64,000 nt of DNA. Origin: Arthrobacter sp. Edens01 (GTDB lineage Bacteria > Actinomycetota > Actinomycetes > Actinomycetales > Micrococcaceae). This document shows, piece after piece, positions 10,701 to 18,752 of this stretch. Numbering within the stretch: the stretch's first letter is position 1; each line of letters opens with the position of its first letter. The stretch lies in the NCBI RefSeq assembly GCF_001307035.1, contig NZ_LKIU01000002.1, forward strand, positions 417,088 through 481,087, given 5' to 3'. The position numbers and the translations under genes are program-made. The notes under the pieces were generated by a model, which made no database searches, was not told where the DNA came from, and saw only the letters and a list, made by a program, of their open reading frames with translations.

Positions 10701-10741
10701 CCAAAGATGCGCTGCTGTGTTCCCAGGACTGAAAGATACAT
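7712..10741 (-). CDS. EPSP-synthase-like / cyclohexanecarboxylate-type acyl-CoA ligase fusion
   Basis: A 1009-residue two-domain protein. Residues 1-428 are an EPSP synthase (AroA) fold: SK at 21-22, R27, RRPVG 118-122, SQ 163-164, D314, LKESDR 340-345 and DHR 384-386 are kept. The lysine of the usual AK(S/T)(F/Y)P motif (E. coli K411, near PEP) is Ile412 here, and the GNAGT(A/T)MR segment reads GSSGTTLY. Residues about 429-465 form a linker. Residues about 466-1000 are an adenylate-forming CoA ligase with TSGTTGEPKG (653-662), FGTTE (792-796), YRTGD (871-875) and K983 in the C-terminal catalytic motif; it most resembles AliA-type cyclohexanecarboxylate ligases. Known chc pathways use an AroA homologue and a CoA ligase on shikimate, so this protein probably activates shikimate or a derivative and removes an oxygen function. 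First gene of its operon; GAAGG precedes the ATG. Confidence 0.85.
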   Translation of the reverse strand: MYLSVLGTQQRIFGEAQVPNSKYHAHRALILASLAPGISRITGLTDARHVHYTVAMLRLLGTRIDIDGGTYVVHGGPYRPVRNEVSAGSSGTTLYFMVGLAALGSSDVTVTGQKYFQRRPVGPLLAALTDMGLDVDSPTGCPPIRVRARRPSGGEVHIAGTLSQWISGLLLLAPFADRPTSVVVDGTLNERTYLELTVNMMRRFGLEVEVRDDWHRFEVPPQQEALPTDMRMPEDIGSAAFGLAAAALHPADLLLKGLRSVTAGGADHPESDFLDIAGAMGLPMEYDAGADGVRVRHNGLRLQPAEIDCRTVPDMLPVLSAMAACADGESIFRNVGHVRLKESDRVAAMLQLNSMGAGVRISGTDLLVSGTEQLTAADLSSFNDHRVLMSLAVAASGAVGRSTLSYPNAYRISYPEFLDAMNSFGLPMKVQEGPVPRQKTSRTASAQANRQQVLSPDEAASVTGADWVRRWAAERPDQTAVTDGREDGHLTWAELDAGADQAAALLLNLGVRPGDRVAFQLPNWSEFVLLSAAVLRIGAVAAPVMPIFREREVAFALHRSRAAVVVVPEEFRGRRYAEELRGILSSGTGADPAYELAVRHAVVIGAAAPALPPADGGLTWHAWEQALAETFVDRTRIDAAAPASDAPAQLLFTSGTTGEPKGVLHRHSTLSMAAALQARHLGLQPQDAVFVPSPLAHQTGFLYGMWLSFVLGIPQILQPVWDPNRALNLLQGWKGSFVQAATPFLSDLVKAVEAGAPAPASLRIFVNTGAAVPRHLAERATRVLGAWVCGAFGTTETCLGAVSSPGGDPALVWGTDGQLLPGVRARIVSDNGQLLPPGTEGNFELLSPTMFEGYLDRPDLTKEAFTEDGWYRTGDLAALDDAGYLRITGRVRDVINRGGEKIPVAEIEQLLYRHPSVDDVALAAMPDPRLGERACAFVVPAPGTPAPTLAELTDYLDSCQVSKHYWPERLELLEAIPRNPVGKVQKFLLRERARQAAGNPSAGTDRSQS

Positions 10742-10926
10742 GGCACCGATGCCCTTCGAACAGCTGTCCTTTTCAGGCGGCCACCCCGCTTGCCGACGCT
10801 ACCAGCTGGGTTCCGGAGCCGGAACAGACCAGCCTCCCGGCACGCTGGGGACCGGCCAATCCGCCCGGCCCTTTTCGGTGCGGGGGAGGACCGGGGAGGG
10901 CGGGGAGAAGAGAGTCCGGGAGTGCG

Positions 10927-10956
10927 CTGACACACTGCAGCCCGCTCCGTTAGGCT
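10927..10956 (+). promoter_or_regulatory. Candidate leaderless promoter
   Basis: CTGACA (10927-10932), 18-nt spacer, TAGGCT (10951-10956), then 6 nt to an ATG at 10963. This spacing puts the transcription start at or next to the ATG, the usual arrangement of leaderless actinobacterial genes. Confidence 0.55.
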
Positions 10957-10962
10957 CGGGAG

Positions 10963-11091
10963 ATGGAACTTCTTATCTTCTTGGTCATCGCGGTGGTTGT
11001 TATTGGCGGCGTAGCGTGGGGCAAGCGGCACTTCTCCCATGAGATTGACCGGGCCAAGCGGATCCGCCGGGCAAACCGCCGCGACACGTAG
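10963..11091 (+). CDS. Small single-pass membrane protein (42 aa)
   Basis: A 42-residue frame: an N-terminal hydrophobic helix (MELLIFLVIAVVVIGGVAWG) followed by a strongly basic tail rich in Arg and Lys that would stay in the cytoplasm. A GGGAG lies directly against the ATG, too close for a normal ribosome site, while a -35/-10 pair sits exactly where a leaderless message would need it. It lies alone between the divergent metabolic operon and the rpsJ leader. I do not recognise the family. Short helix-plus-basic-tail proteins of this kind are common in actinobacteria; the function is unknown. Confidence 0.55.
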   Translation: MELLIFLVIAVVVIGGVAWGKRHFSHEIDRAKRIRRANRRDT

Positions 11092-11632
11092 GCCATTCCC
11101 GGAGAGCCCCCACCGGGCCGCGGAATGTTCAGCATGGCCCGGCGGCTGATTTTAGCCGTGAACAGTGCTGGGCTAGACTGATAGAAAATGACGCGCCATG
11201 AATCGGGCAATCCCGGTTCGCGGCAACTCCATATGCTAAAAGCCACAAACAGAAGGTGGACGCTGATTCGCGTTCTGCCGGAAGATCTGGCAGACTAGAG
11301 AAGTTGTTCAAGCGCTTTTGTGCCCGCACGCGCTTCAGCAGGCCGCTAACGCGGCACTGTGTGCGTGATGAGATTGCGTCCCGGTCAGGATAATGCCTGG
11401 CGCAGGGTCGGATCCTTCAGGGGAAAAGCCCATATATAACCCGCCCCCATTCTTGAACGGGTGTTGCCAGTTTCGAATCTGCGACACGCCCGAGCGCGGG
11501 GGTCGGAGCCTCGGCAGGTTGAGGAACCCGGAGCTTCCGGATTCAGCTTGTTGGAGGAGCGCCGGGGCCAACATGGCCGCCAGGGGCAAAAACTGTACAG
11601 AGAGCAATACTCGAAGAAAGAGGCACGACGCC
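11092..11632 (+). other. Long non-coding leader/intergenic region upstream of rpsJ
   Basis: These 541 nt hold no convincing gene. A candidate -10 TAGACT lies at 11173-11178 with a poor -35 (TTTAGC/TTAGCC) 16-17 nt upstream. An AT-rich stretch with TATATAA near 11431 breaks the otherwise GC-rich leader. The region ends in a purine-rich ribosome-binding area before rpsJ. It probably contains the S10 operon promoter(s) and a long 5' UTR, but no known r-protein leader fold could be assigned by eye. Confidence 0.5.
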
Positions 11633-11941
11633 ATGGCGGGACAAAAAATCCGCATCCGGCTGAAGTCGTATGACCACGAGGTCATCGACGTATCAGCACG
11701 GAAGATCGTTGAGACGGTCACGCGTGCAGGCGCAACGGTAGTAGGCCCCGTGCCGCTGCCCACGGAAAAGAACGTGTACTGCGTTATCCGTTCGCCGCAC
11801 AAGTACAAGGACAGCCGCGAGCACTTTGAAATGCGCACGCACAAGCGTCTGATCGACATCATTGACCCCACGCCTAAGGCCGTTGACTCGCTGATGCGTC
11901 TTGACCTGCCTGCAGACGTGAACATCGAAATCAAGCTGTAG
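11633..11941 (+). CDS. rpsJ: 30S ribosomal protein S10
   Basis: A 102-residue protein, [19 protein letters not shown] to DVNIEIKL, of standard S10 length. S10 is in the head of the 30S subunit and also serves as NusE in transcription antitermination. The open frame reaches back to 11393, but ATG 11633 gives the conserved N-terminus. First gene of the S10 operon, 17 nt before rplC. Confidence 0.98.
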
Positions 11942-11957
11942 GGGGGAGCAGATAATT

Positions 11958-12614
11958 ATGTCTTCTTCACTTACCCGCCAGGTTAAGGGCCTCCTGGGCA
12001 CCAAGCTGGGCATGACCCAGGTCTGGGACGAGAACAACAAGCTCATCCCCGTCACCGTGGTCCAGGCTGATTCCAACGTCATCACCCAGCTGCGCAATGC
12101 GGAGAAGGACGGCTACACCGCCGTTCAGATCGGCTACGGCCAGATCGATCCCCGCAAGGTAACCAAGCCGCTGGCCGGCCACTTCGAGAAGGCCGGCGTT
12201 ACGCCTCGCCGTCACGTTGTTGAGCTGCGCACCGCTGACGCTGACACCTACGAGCTCGGCCAGGAACTCTCTGTTGAGATGTTCGAAGCCGGCCAGAAGG
12301 TCGACGTCGTCGGTACCTCCAAGGGCAAGGGCTTCGCCGGTGTCATGAAGCGTCATGGCTTCCACGGCGTTGGCGCTTCCCACGGTGCCCACAAGAACCA
12401 CCGCAAGCCCGGTTCCATCGGTGGCGCATCCACCCCCGGCCGCGTCTTCAAGGGTCTCCGGATGGCCGGCCGCATGGGCGCCGTCCGCCACACCACGATG
12501 AACCTCACCGTCCACGCTGTGGATACCGAGAAGTCGCTGCTGCTGATCAAGGGTGCCGTTCCCGGCGCCCGCGGCCAGGTCGTCCTCGTACGCACCGCCG
12601 TGAAGGGAGCTTAG
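11958..12614 (+). CDS. rplC: 50S ribosomal protein L3
   Basis: A 218-residue L3 with the [18 protein letters not shown]-terminus and the central loop [22 protein letters not shown], which reaches toward the peptidyl-transferase centre. L3 is an early 50S assembly initiator. A GGGGGGAG ribosome site precedes ATG 11958. Second in the S10 operon, 4 nt before rplD. Confidence 0.98.
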   Translation: MSSSLTRQVKGLLGTKLGMTQVWDENNKLIPVTVVQADSNVITQLRNAEKDGYTAVQIGYGQIDPRKVTKPLAGHFEKAGVTPRRHVVELRTADADTYELGQELSVEMFEAGQKVDVVGTSKGKGFAGVMKRHGFHGVGASHGAHKNHRKPGSIGGASTPGRVFKGLRMAGRMGAVRHTTMNLTVHAVDTEKSLLLIKGAVPGARGQVVLVRTAVKGA

Positions 12615-12618
12615 TCTC

Positions 12619-13233
12619 ATGGCTAACAAAGCAACTGTTGAATTCCCCGCAGCAATCTTCGACGTTCAGACGAACGTTCCGCTGCTGCACCAGGTAGTTG
12701 TGGCTCAGCTTGCTGCCGCCCGCCAGGGCACGCACAAGACGAAGACCCGCGCCGAGGTTTCCGGTGCAGGCCGCAAGCCGTTCAAGCAGAAGGGCACCGG
12801 CCGCGCCCGTCAGGGTTCCATCCGTGCTCCTCACATGACCGGTGGCGGCGTTGTCCACGGACCGACGCCCCGCGACTACAGCCAGCGCACCCCCAAGAAG
12901 ATGATTGCCGCCGCACTTCGCGGAGCTCTCTCTGACCGGGCACGCAACGGCCGCATCCACGTGCTGGAAACCCTGGTAGCCGGCGAAACGCCGTCCACCA
13001 AGGCTGCACGCGAAGCGCTGCGTTCACTTACCGACCGCAAGAACATGCTCGTTGTTATCGAGCGCGCCAACGATATTGCTGCACTCTCCGTGCGCAACCT
13101 CACCGATGTTCACGTGATCTACGTAGATCAGCTGAACACCTACGACGTGCTCGTTGCTGACGACGTGGTCTTCACCCAGGCTGCCTACGACGAGTTCGTC
13201 GGCAAGAACACTGTCAAGGAGGACGCCAAGTGA
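12619..13233 (+). CDS. rplD: 50S ribosomal protein L4
   Basis: A 204-residue L4. The internal loop carries [38 protein letters not shown], the extension lining the peptide exit tunnel where macrolide-resistance changes arise in other bacteria. The stop overlaps the rplW start by 4 nt (GTGA), implying coupled translation. In proteobacteria L4 autoregulates the S10 operon; no such leader is recognised here. Confidence 0.98.
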   Translation: MANKATVEFPAAIFDVQTNVPLLHQVVVAQLAAARQGTHKTKTRAEVSGAGRKPFKQKGTGRARQGSIRAPHMTGGGVVHGPTPRDYSQRTPKKMIAAALRGALSDRARNGRIHVLETLVAGETPSTKAAREALRSLTDRKNMLVVIERANDIAALSVRNLTDVHVIYVDQLNTYDVLVADDVVFTQAAYDEFVGKNTVKEDAK

Positions 13234-13535
13234 GCGCGACCACCGCAAAGGACCCTCGCGACGTGGTGCTTGCACCCGTCGTCTCGGAAAAGAGCTACGG
13301 CCTGATCGACGAAGGTAAGTACACCTTCCTGGTCGACCCCCGCTCGAACAAGACCGAGATCAAGCTGGCCGTGGAGAAGATTTTCTCCGTCAAGGTCGAC
13401 TCGATCAACACCATCAACCGTGCCGGTAAGCGCAAGCGCACCAAATTCGGATGGGGACAGCGCAAGAGCACCAAGCGTGCGATTGTCACCCTGAAGGAAG
13501 GCACAATCGACATCTTCGGCGGTCCGCTCAGCTAG
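13230..13535 (+). CDS. rplW: 50S ribosomal protein L23
   Basis: A 101-residue L23 from a GTG start overlapping the rplD stop. It contains [24 protein letters not shown] and ends in the typical basic then acidic tail. L23 sits at the tunnel exit and docks trigger factor and SRP. Length is normal for actinobacteria. Confidence 0.97.
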   Translation: MSATTAKDPRDVVLAPVVSEKSYGLIDEGKYTFLVDPRSNKTEIKLAVEKIFSVKVDSINTINRAGKRKRTKFGWGQRKSTKRAIVTLKEGTIDIFGGPLS

Positions 13536-13565
13536 GGCGGAGACCACTTTAACGAGGAATAAATA

Positions 13566-14405
<840 letters not shown>

Positions 14406-14417
14406 GAGCCTGGAAAC

Positions 14418-14699
14418 ATGCCACGCAGCCTGAAGAAAGGCCCCTTCGTCGACCAGCACCTCTTCCTTAAGGTGCAGGCCGAAAACGAGAAGGGCACCAA
14501 GAACGTCATCAAGACGTGGTCCCGCCGCTCGATGATCATCCCCGACATGCTCGGGCACACGATCGCCGTGCACGACGGACGCAAGCACATTCCGGTGTTT
14601 GTCACCGAGTCGATGGTCGGGCACAAGCTCGGCGAATTCGCTCTGACGCGTACATTCCGCGGCCATGTGAAGGACGACCGCAAGGGCAAGCGCCGCTAG
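14418..14699 (+). CDS. rpsS: 30S ribosomal protein S19
   Basis: A 93-residue S19, [15 protein letters not shown] to RKGKRR, with [29 protein letters not shown]. It binds the head of 16S rRNA with S13. It lies 12 nt after rplB, with AGGAG upstream. Confidence 0.98.
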   Translation: MPRSLKKGPFVDQHLFLKVQAENEKGTKNVIKTWSRRSMIIPDMLGHTIAVHDGRKHIPVFVTESMVGHKLGEFALTRTFRGHVKDDRKGKRR

Positions 14700-14737
14700 G
14701 CGCTGCTCTTTCGGCAGAAGACGAGAGAAGGAAAGCA

Positions 14738-15103
14738 ATGGAAGCCAAGGCAATTGCGCGTCATATCCGCGTAACGCCTATGAAGGCCCGGCGCGTCGTC
14801 AACCTTGTTCGTGGCAAGCAAGCGAATGAGGCATTGGCAATTCTGAAGTTTGCCCCCCAGGCAGCTTCGGAGCCGGTATTCAAGGTAGTTCAGTCGGCAA
14901 TGGCCAACGCACGTGTCCTCGCGGACCGTGACGGCGTGGCCTTCGACGAAGGTGACCTCTACATCAGCGAAGCATTCGTTGACGAAGGACCCACCATGAA
15001 GCGGTTCCAGCCGCGGGCCCAGGGCCGCGCCTACCGCATCAACAAGCGGACCAGCCACGTCACCGTGGTTGTCGCAACCCCCGAGAACGAGGAGGACCGT
15101 TAA
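14738..15103 (+). CDS. rplV: 50S ribosomal protein L22
   Basis: A 121-residue L22 beginning [27 protein letters not shown], with the beta-hairpin region [24 protein letters not shown] that lines the exit tunnel. An upstream extension of the frame to 14516 overlaps rpsS and is rejected; GAAGGAAAGCA before ATG 14738 is the ribosome site. The stop directly abuts the rpsC GTG start. Confidence 0.98.
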   Translation: MEAKAIARHIRVTPMKARRVVNLVRGKQANEALAILKFAPQAASEPVFKVVQSAMANARVLADRDGVAFDEGDLYISEAFVDEGPTMKRFQPRAQGRAYRINKRTSHVTVVVATPENEEDR

Positions 15104-15931
15104 GTGGGACAGAAGGTAAACCCGCACGGGTTCCGACTCGGCATCACCACTGATCACGTTTCGCACTGGTTTGCTGACAGCAACAAGCCGGGCCAGCGTT
15201 ACAAGGACTTCGTCCGCGAGGACATCAAGATCCGTCAGCTGATGTCCACCGGCATGGACCGCGCCGGCATCGCCAAGGTTGAGATCGAGCGCACCCGCGA
15301 CCGTGTCCGTGTGGATATCCACACTGCACGTCCGGGCATCGTGATCGGCCGCCGCGGCGCCGAAGCAGACCGCATCCGCGGCGAGCTCGAAAAGCTCACC
15401 GGCAAGCAGGTCCAGCTGAACATCCTCGAGGTCAAGAACCCCGAGATGGAAGCACAGCTGGTTGCCCAGGGTGTTGCAGAGCAGCTCTCTTCCCGCGTGG
15501 CTTTCCGCCGTGCGATGAAGAAGGCAATTCAGTCCGCACAGCGTGCAGGCGCAAAGGGTATCCGTATCCAGTGCTCCGGCCGCCTGGGTGGCGCTGAAAT
15601 GAGCCGCTCGGAGTTCTACCGCGAAGGCCGTGTGCCCCTGCATACCCTCCGCGCGAACATCGACTACGGCTTCTTCGAAGCCAAGACCACCTTCGGCCGC
15701 ATTGGCGTGAAGGTCTGGATCTACAAGGGCGACGTCACTTCCAAGGAACTGGCTGCACAGCAGGCTGCTGCACCGTCCCGCGGACGTTCCAACGACCGTC
15801 CGGGCCGCGGCCCGGCCGACCGTGGGGACCGTCGTCGTCGTAACGACCGCGGCGACAAGGCCGCCGCGCCTGCTGCAGAGGCTCCGGCCGCTGAGGCAGC
15901 TGCCCCCGCAGCAGAAGGAGGACAGGCTTAA
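15104..15931 (+). CDS. rpsC: 30S ribosomal protein S3 with a long C-terminal tail
   Basis: A 275-residue S3. The N-terminal part [14 protein letters not shown], the KH domain ([16 protein letters not shown]) and the C-terminal domain ([11 protein letters not shown]) are standard and end near residue 215. About 55 further residues are Arg/Gly/Asp-rich ([21 protein letters not shown]) and then Ala/Glu/Pro-rich, clearly disordered. Such tails are usual in Micrococcaceae S3. S3 forms the mRNA entry channel and has helicase activity with S4 and S5. GTG start immediately after the rplV stop. Confidence 0.98.
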   Translation: MGQKVNPHGFRLGITTDHVSHWFADSNKPGQRYKDFVREDIKIRQLMSTGMDRAGIAKVEIERTRDRVRVDIHTARPGIVIGRRGAEADRIRGELEKLTGKQVQLNILEVKNPEMEAQLVAQGVAEQLSSRVAFRRAMKKAIQSAQRAGAKGIRIQCSGRLGGAEMSRSEFYREGRVPLHTLRANIDYGFFEAKTTFGRIGVKVWIYKGDVTSKELAAQQAAAPSRGRSNDRPGRGPADRGDRRRRNDRGDKAAAPAAEAPAAEAAAPAAEGGQA

Positions 15932-16348
15932 ATGCTTATCCCACGTCGAGTCAAGTACCGCAAGCAGCACCACCCGGGTCGTTCCGGCGCTGCAACCGGT
16001 GGCACCGCTGTCAGCTTCGGTGAATGGGGTATCCAGGCTCTTACGCCTGCATACGTAACCAACCGCCAGATTGAAGCTGCACGTATTGCCATGACGCGCC
16101 ACATCAAGCGCGGCGGCAAGGTCTGGATCAACATCTACCCGGACCGTCCGCTGACGAAGAAGCCTGCTGAAACCCGTATGGGTTCCGGTAAGGGTTCGCC
16201 GGAGTGGTGGGTTGCAAACGTCAAGCCGGGGCGGGTTCTGTTCGAACTCTCCGGTGTTTCCGAAGAGGTAGCTCGCGAGGCACTGCGCCTGGCGATCCAT
16301 AAGCTGCCGTTGAAGGCACGCATTGTGCGTCGCGAGGGTGGTGAATAG
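15932..16348 (+). CDS. rplP: 50S ribosomal protein L16
   Basis: A 138-residue L16 beginning [19 protein letters not shown], with [41 protein letters not shown]16 binds near the A site and organises 23S rRNA around it. ATG 15932 directly follows the rpsC stop, so coupling is likely. Confidence 0.98.
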   Translation: MLIPRRVKYRKQHHPGRSGAATGGTAVSFGEWGIQALTPAYVTNRQIEAARIAMTRHIKRGGKVWINIYPDRPLTKKPAETRMGSGKGSPEWWVANVKPGRVLFELSGVSEEVAREALRLAIHKLPLKARIVRREGGE

Positions 16349-16350
16349 CA

Positions 16351-16671
16351 ATGGCTATCGGTTCAAAGGAACTTGCAACTGATCAGCTGGACGGGTTCGA
16401 CAACGAGCGTCTCGTTGAAGAACTGCGCAAGGCCAAGGAGGAGCTGTTCAACCTCCGTTTCCAGTCGGCCACCGGCCAGCTGGAAAACAACGGACGGCTC
16501 CGTGCCGTAAAGCGCGACATCGCCCGCATCTACACGGTGCTGCGTGAGCGTGAACTGGGAATTCGTCCCGAGGCAGTTGCTCCCGTCGAGGAAGCAGCCC
16601 CCGAGAAGAAGAAGTCCAAGAAGAAGGCTGCGGAGTCCGAAGCTGCGGTTGCCGAGGATGATGCCAAATGA
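16351..16671 (+). CDS. rpmC: 50S ribosomal protein L29 with a Lys/Ala-rich tail
   Basis: A 106-residue L29. The core [50 protein letters not shown] is the two-helix L29 fold at the tunnel exit. About 35 extra residues follow ([22 protein letters not shown]), so the protein is longer than the usual 65-80 residues. It overlaps rpsQ by 4 nt (ATGA). Confidence 0.96.
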   Translation: MAIGSKELATDQLDGFDNERLVEELRKAKEELFNLRFQSATGQLENNGRLRAVKRDIARIYTVLRERELGIRPEAVAPVEEAAPEKKKSKKKAAESEAAVAEDDAK

Positions 16672-16973
16672 GCGAAAACAAGAATGAGGCAGCAGTGACA
16701 ACTGACGCAAACGGAGCCGATGCCCGCGGGTACCGGAAGACCGCTCGCGGCTACGTGGTCTCCGACAAGATGGACAAGACCATTGTCGTCGAGGTTGAAG
16801 ACCGCGTGAAGCACGCGCTGTACGGCAAGGTTCTTCGCCGCACCGAGAAGCGCAAGGCACATGACGAGCAGAACGCTGCCGGCATTGGTGACCTCGTGCT
16901 GATCGCCGAGACCCGCCCGCTCTCCGCTACCAAGCGGTGGCGCCTGGTCGAGATCATCGAAAAGGCCAAGTAG
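16668..16973 (+). CDS. rpsQ: 30S ribosomal protein S17
   Basis: A 101-residue S17: a flexible N-terminal extension to about residue 22, then the OB-fold core [36 protein letters not shown], ending in VEIIEKAK. It binds the 5' domain of 16S rRNA. The ATG overlaps the rpmC stop (ATGA). Last gene before a hairpin and a new promoter region. Confidence 0.97.
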   Translation: MSENKNEAAVTTDANGADARGYRKTARGYVVSDKMDKTIVVEVEDRVKHALYGKVLRRTEKRKAHDEQNAAGIGDLVLIAETRPLSATKRWRLVEIIEKAK

Positions 16974-17083
16974 CCAAACGCCGAAAGGCACAGTAGCTGC
17001 AAAGCACATAACAGGCCGGAGCGTGTGCCGGGGGAGAGGCTGAGAAGCAGCTCCTTCGGCACGCAGGCGCCGTCCAAAGCGTC

Positions 17084-17130
17084 AGGGCCCCGGCGGCGGA
17101 ATCATTCGATTTCGTTTCCGGGGCCCTTTC
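17084..17130 (+). terminator. Hairpin downstream of rpsQ
   Basis: Arms AGGGCCCCGG and CCGGGGCCCT enclose a loop of about 24 nt; TTC follows. The U-tract is short, so it may be an attenuator rather than a full stop. Confidence 0.6.
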
Positions 17131-17140
17131 GCGGTAAACT
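17111..17140 (+). promoter_or_regulatory. Candidate spc-operon promoter
   Basis: TTCGTT (17111-17116), 18-nt spacer, TAAACT (17135-17140). The -10 is good and the -35 is weak and lies in the loop of the preceding hairpin. Confidence 0.4.
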
Positions 17141-17365
17141 TGAAATCTTGTCTGTGTGGTGCGGAAGCATGTCCTCTTTTGGACACCCATCCTCACCGCC
17201 GAATAAGACAAAAGCCCGATAATCTTGTTCAGCATGGTGCTGCGGCTTGCGCTGCAGAGCGGCCCGTAGGGGCCGGTGCTGAGTACCAGTATTACGGGGT
17301 CCACCCATATCCGTTCCGCAAGGCTCAGGAAACACTGAGAACCGGCGCGACGACAGGAGTAATAA

Positions 17366-17734
17366 GTGATTCAGCAGGAGTCGCGACTGAAGGTCGCCGA
17401 CAACACGGGTGCCAAGGAAATCTTGACCATCCGCGTTCTCGGTGGATCCGGCCGTCGCTACGCAGGCATTGGCGACACCATTGTTGCCACCGTCAAGGAT
17501 GCAATTCCCGGCGGCAACGTCAAGAAGGGCGATGTGGTCAAGGCCGTCATCGTCCGTACCAAGAAGGAACGCCGCCGCCAGGACGGTTCCTACATCAAGT
17601 TCGATGAGAACGCTGCAGTGATCTTGAAGAATGACGGCGACCCCCGCGGTACCCGTATCTTCGGCCCGGTCGGCCGCGAACTTCGCGACAAGAAGTTCAT
17701 GAAGATCATTTCGCTGGCTCCGGAGGTGCTGTAG
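17366..17734 (+). CDS. rplN: 50S ribosomal protein L14
   Basis: A 122-residue L14, [27 protein letters not shown] to [14 protein letters not shown], with [23 protein letters not shown]. It forms an intersubunit bridge to the 30S and binds L19. GTG start at 17366; the ribosome site is the GGAGTAATAA stretch. First gene of the spc group. Confidence 0.98.
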   Translation: MIQQESRLKVADNTGAKEILTIRVLGGSGRRYAGIGDTIVATVKDAIPGGNVKKGDVVKAVIVRTKKERRRQDGSYIKFDENAAVILKNDGDPRGTRIFGPVGRELRDKKFMKIISLAPEVL

Positions 17735-17737
17735 ATC

Positions 17738-18097
17738 ATGGCAAAGATCAAGAAGGGTGACCTGGTTCAGGTCATCACCGGTGCCAAGGCTGAGCGCGGC
17801 GGAGACCGCGGCAAGCAGGGCAAGGTACTGAAGGTTTTCCCGGAGACCAACCGCGTGCTCGTAGAGGGCATCAACCGCGTCACCAAGCACACCAAGGTTG
17901 GCCAGTCCTCCCGTGGTTCCAAGACCGGCGGCATCGAGGTTGTTGAAGCCCCGATCCACGTTTCCAACGTGGCCGTTGTGGATCCCGAGACGAAGAAGCC
18001 CACCCGCGTTGGCTACCGCACCGAAATCGTCGAAAAAGACGGCCGGACCCGCACCGTGCGCATCCGCGTCGCCAAGGGCTCTGGGAAGGACCTCTAA
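17738..18097 (+). CDS. rplX: 50S ribosomal protein L24
   Basis: A 119-residue L24 with a KOW motif near the N-terminus ([44 protein letters not shown]). It initiates 50S assembly with L3. The stop shares one base with the rplE ATG (TAATG), indicating coupling. Confidence 0.97.
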   Translation: MAKIKKGDLVQVITGAKAERGGDRGKQGKVLKVFPETNRVLVEGINRVTKHTKVGQSSRGSKTGGIEVVEAPIHVSNVAVVDPETKKPTRVGYRTEIVEKDGRTRTVRIRVAKGSGKDL

Positions 18098-18666
18098 TGA
18101 CTGAGACTGTCACCAAGATCGTTCCCCGTCTGAAGACCCGCTACGCAGCGGAAATCAAGCAGACTCTGCAGGACGAATTCAACTACGCAAACGTCAACCA
18201 GGTTCCGCGCCTCGTCAAGGTCGTTGTGAACATGGGTGTTGGAGATGCCGCTAAGGACTCCAAGCTCATTGACGGTGCTGTACGCGACCTGACGGCCATC
18301 ACCGGCCAGAAGCCGCAGATCACCAAGGCACGCAAGTCGATCGCACAGTTCAAGCTGCGCGAAGGCATGCCGATCGGTGCGCACGCTACGCTGCGCGGCG
18401 ACCGCATGTGGGAATTCGTGGACCGCCTGGTCACCCTGGCGCTCCCGCGTATCCGCGACTTCCGCGGCCTGAGCGGCAAACAGTTCGACGGCAACGGCAA
18501 CTACACGTTCGGTCTGACCGAGCAGTCGATGTTCCACGAAATCGATCAGGACAAGATCGACCGCGTACGCGGCATGGACATCACCGTGGTTACCACCGCC
18601 AAGACCGATGACGAGGGACGCGCGCTGCTGAAGGCGCTCGGCTTCCCGTTCAAATCCGAAGATTAA
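18097..18666 (+). CDS. rplE: 50S ribosomal protein L5
   Basis: A 189-residue L5 with [55 protein letters not shown] and [26 protein letters not shown]. It binds 5S rRNA and contacts the P-site tRNA. Normally rpsN (S14) would follow in many bacteria, but here only 86 non-coding nt lie before rpsH. Confidence 0.98.
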   Translation: MTETVTKIVPRLKTRYAAEIKQTLQDEFNYANVNQVPRLVKVVVNMGVGDAAKDSKLIDGAVRDLTAITGQKPQITKARKSIAQFKLREGMPIGAHATLRGDRMWEFVDRLVTLALPRIRDFRGLSGKQFDGNGNYTFGLTEQSMFHEIDQDKIDRVRGMDITVVTTAKTDDEGRALLKALGFPFKSED

Positions 18667-18752
18667 TTACTACGTAAAAGGTCTGTTGCTTAACGCAGGG
18701 CACGCTTTGCGCCGAGCAGCAGAAACCGTTACGAGGGAGGGCTAGAGCCCAC

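Larger units (their letters stand above)
16974..17365 (+). other. Intergenic region rpsQ-rplN
   Basis: These 392 nt separate the S10 and spc parts of the cluster and contain no convincing gene. They hold the hairpin at 17084-17127, a candidate promoter at 17111-17140, a second weak -10 (GATAAT, 17218-17223), and a leader of about 225 nt before rplN. The order terminator, promoter, long leader suggests that spc genes are partly uncoupled from S10 transcription. Confidence 0.5.

Noticed and set aside
4379-10741. Reading the operon as ordinary unsaturated fatty-acid beta-oxidation.
   Set aside because: The acyl-CoA dehydrogenase and FadH-type enzyme alone would fit, but an EPSP-synthase-like domain fused to a cyclohexanecarboxylate-type ligase has no place in beta-oxidation. 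The idea is not excluded for side activity.
11333-11500. Possible tRNA or small structured RNA in the rpsJ leader.
   Set aside because: No cloverleaf with a TTCNA-type T-loop and matching acceptor arms could be drawn.
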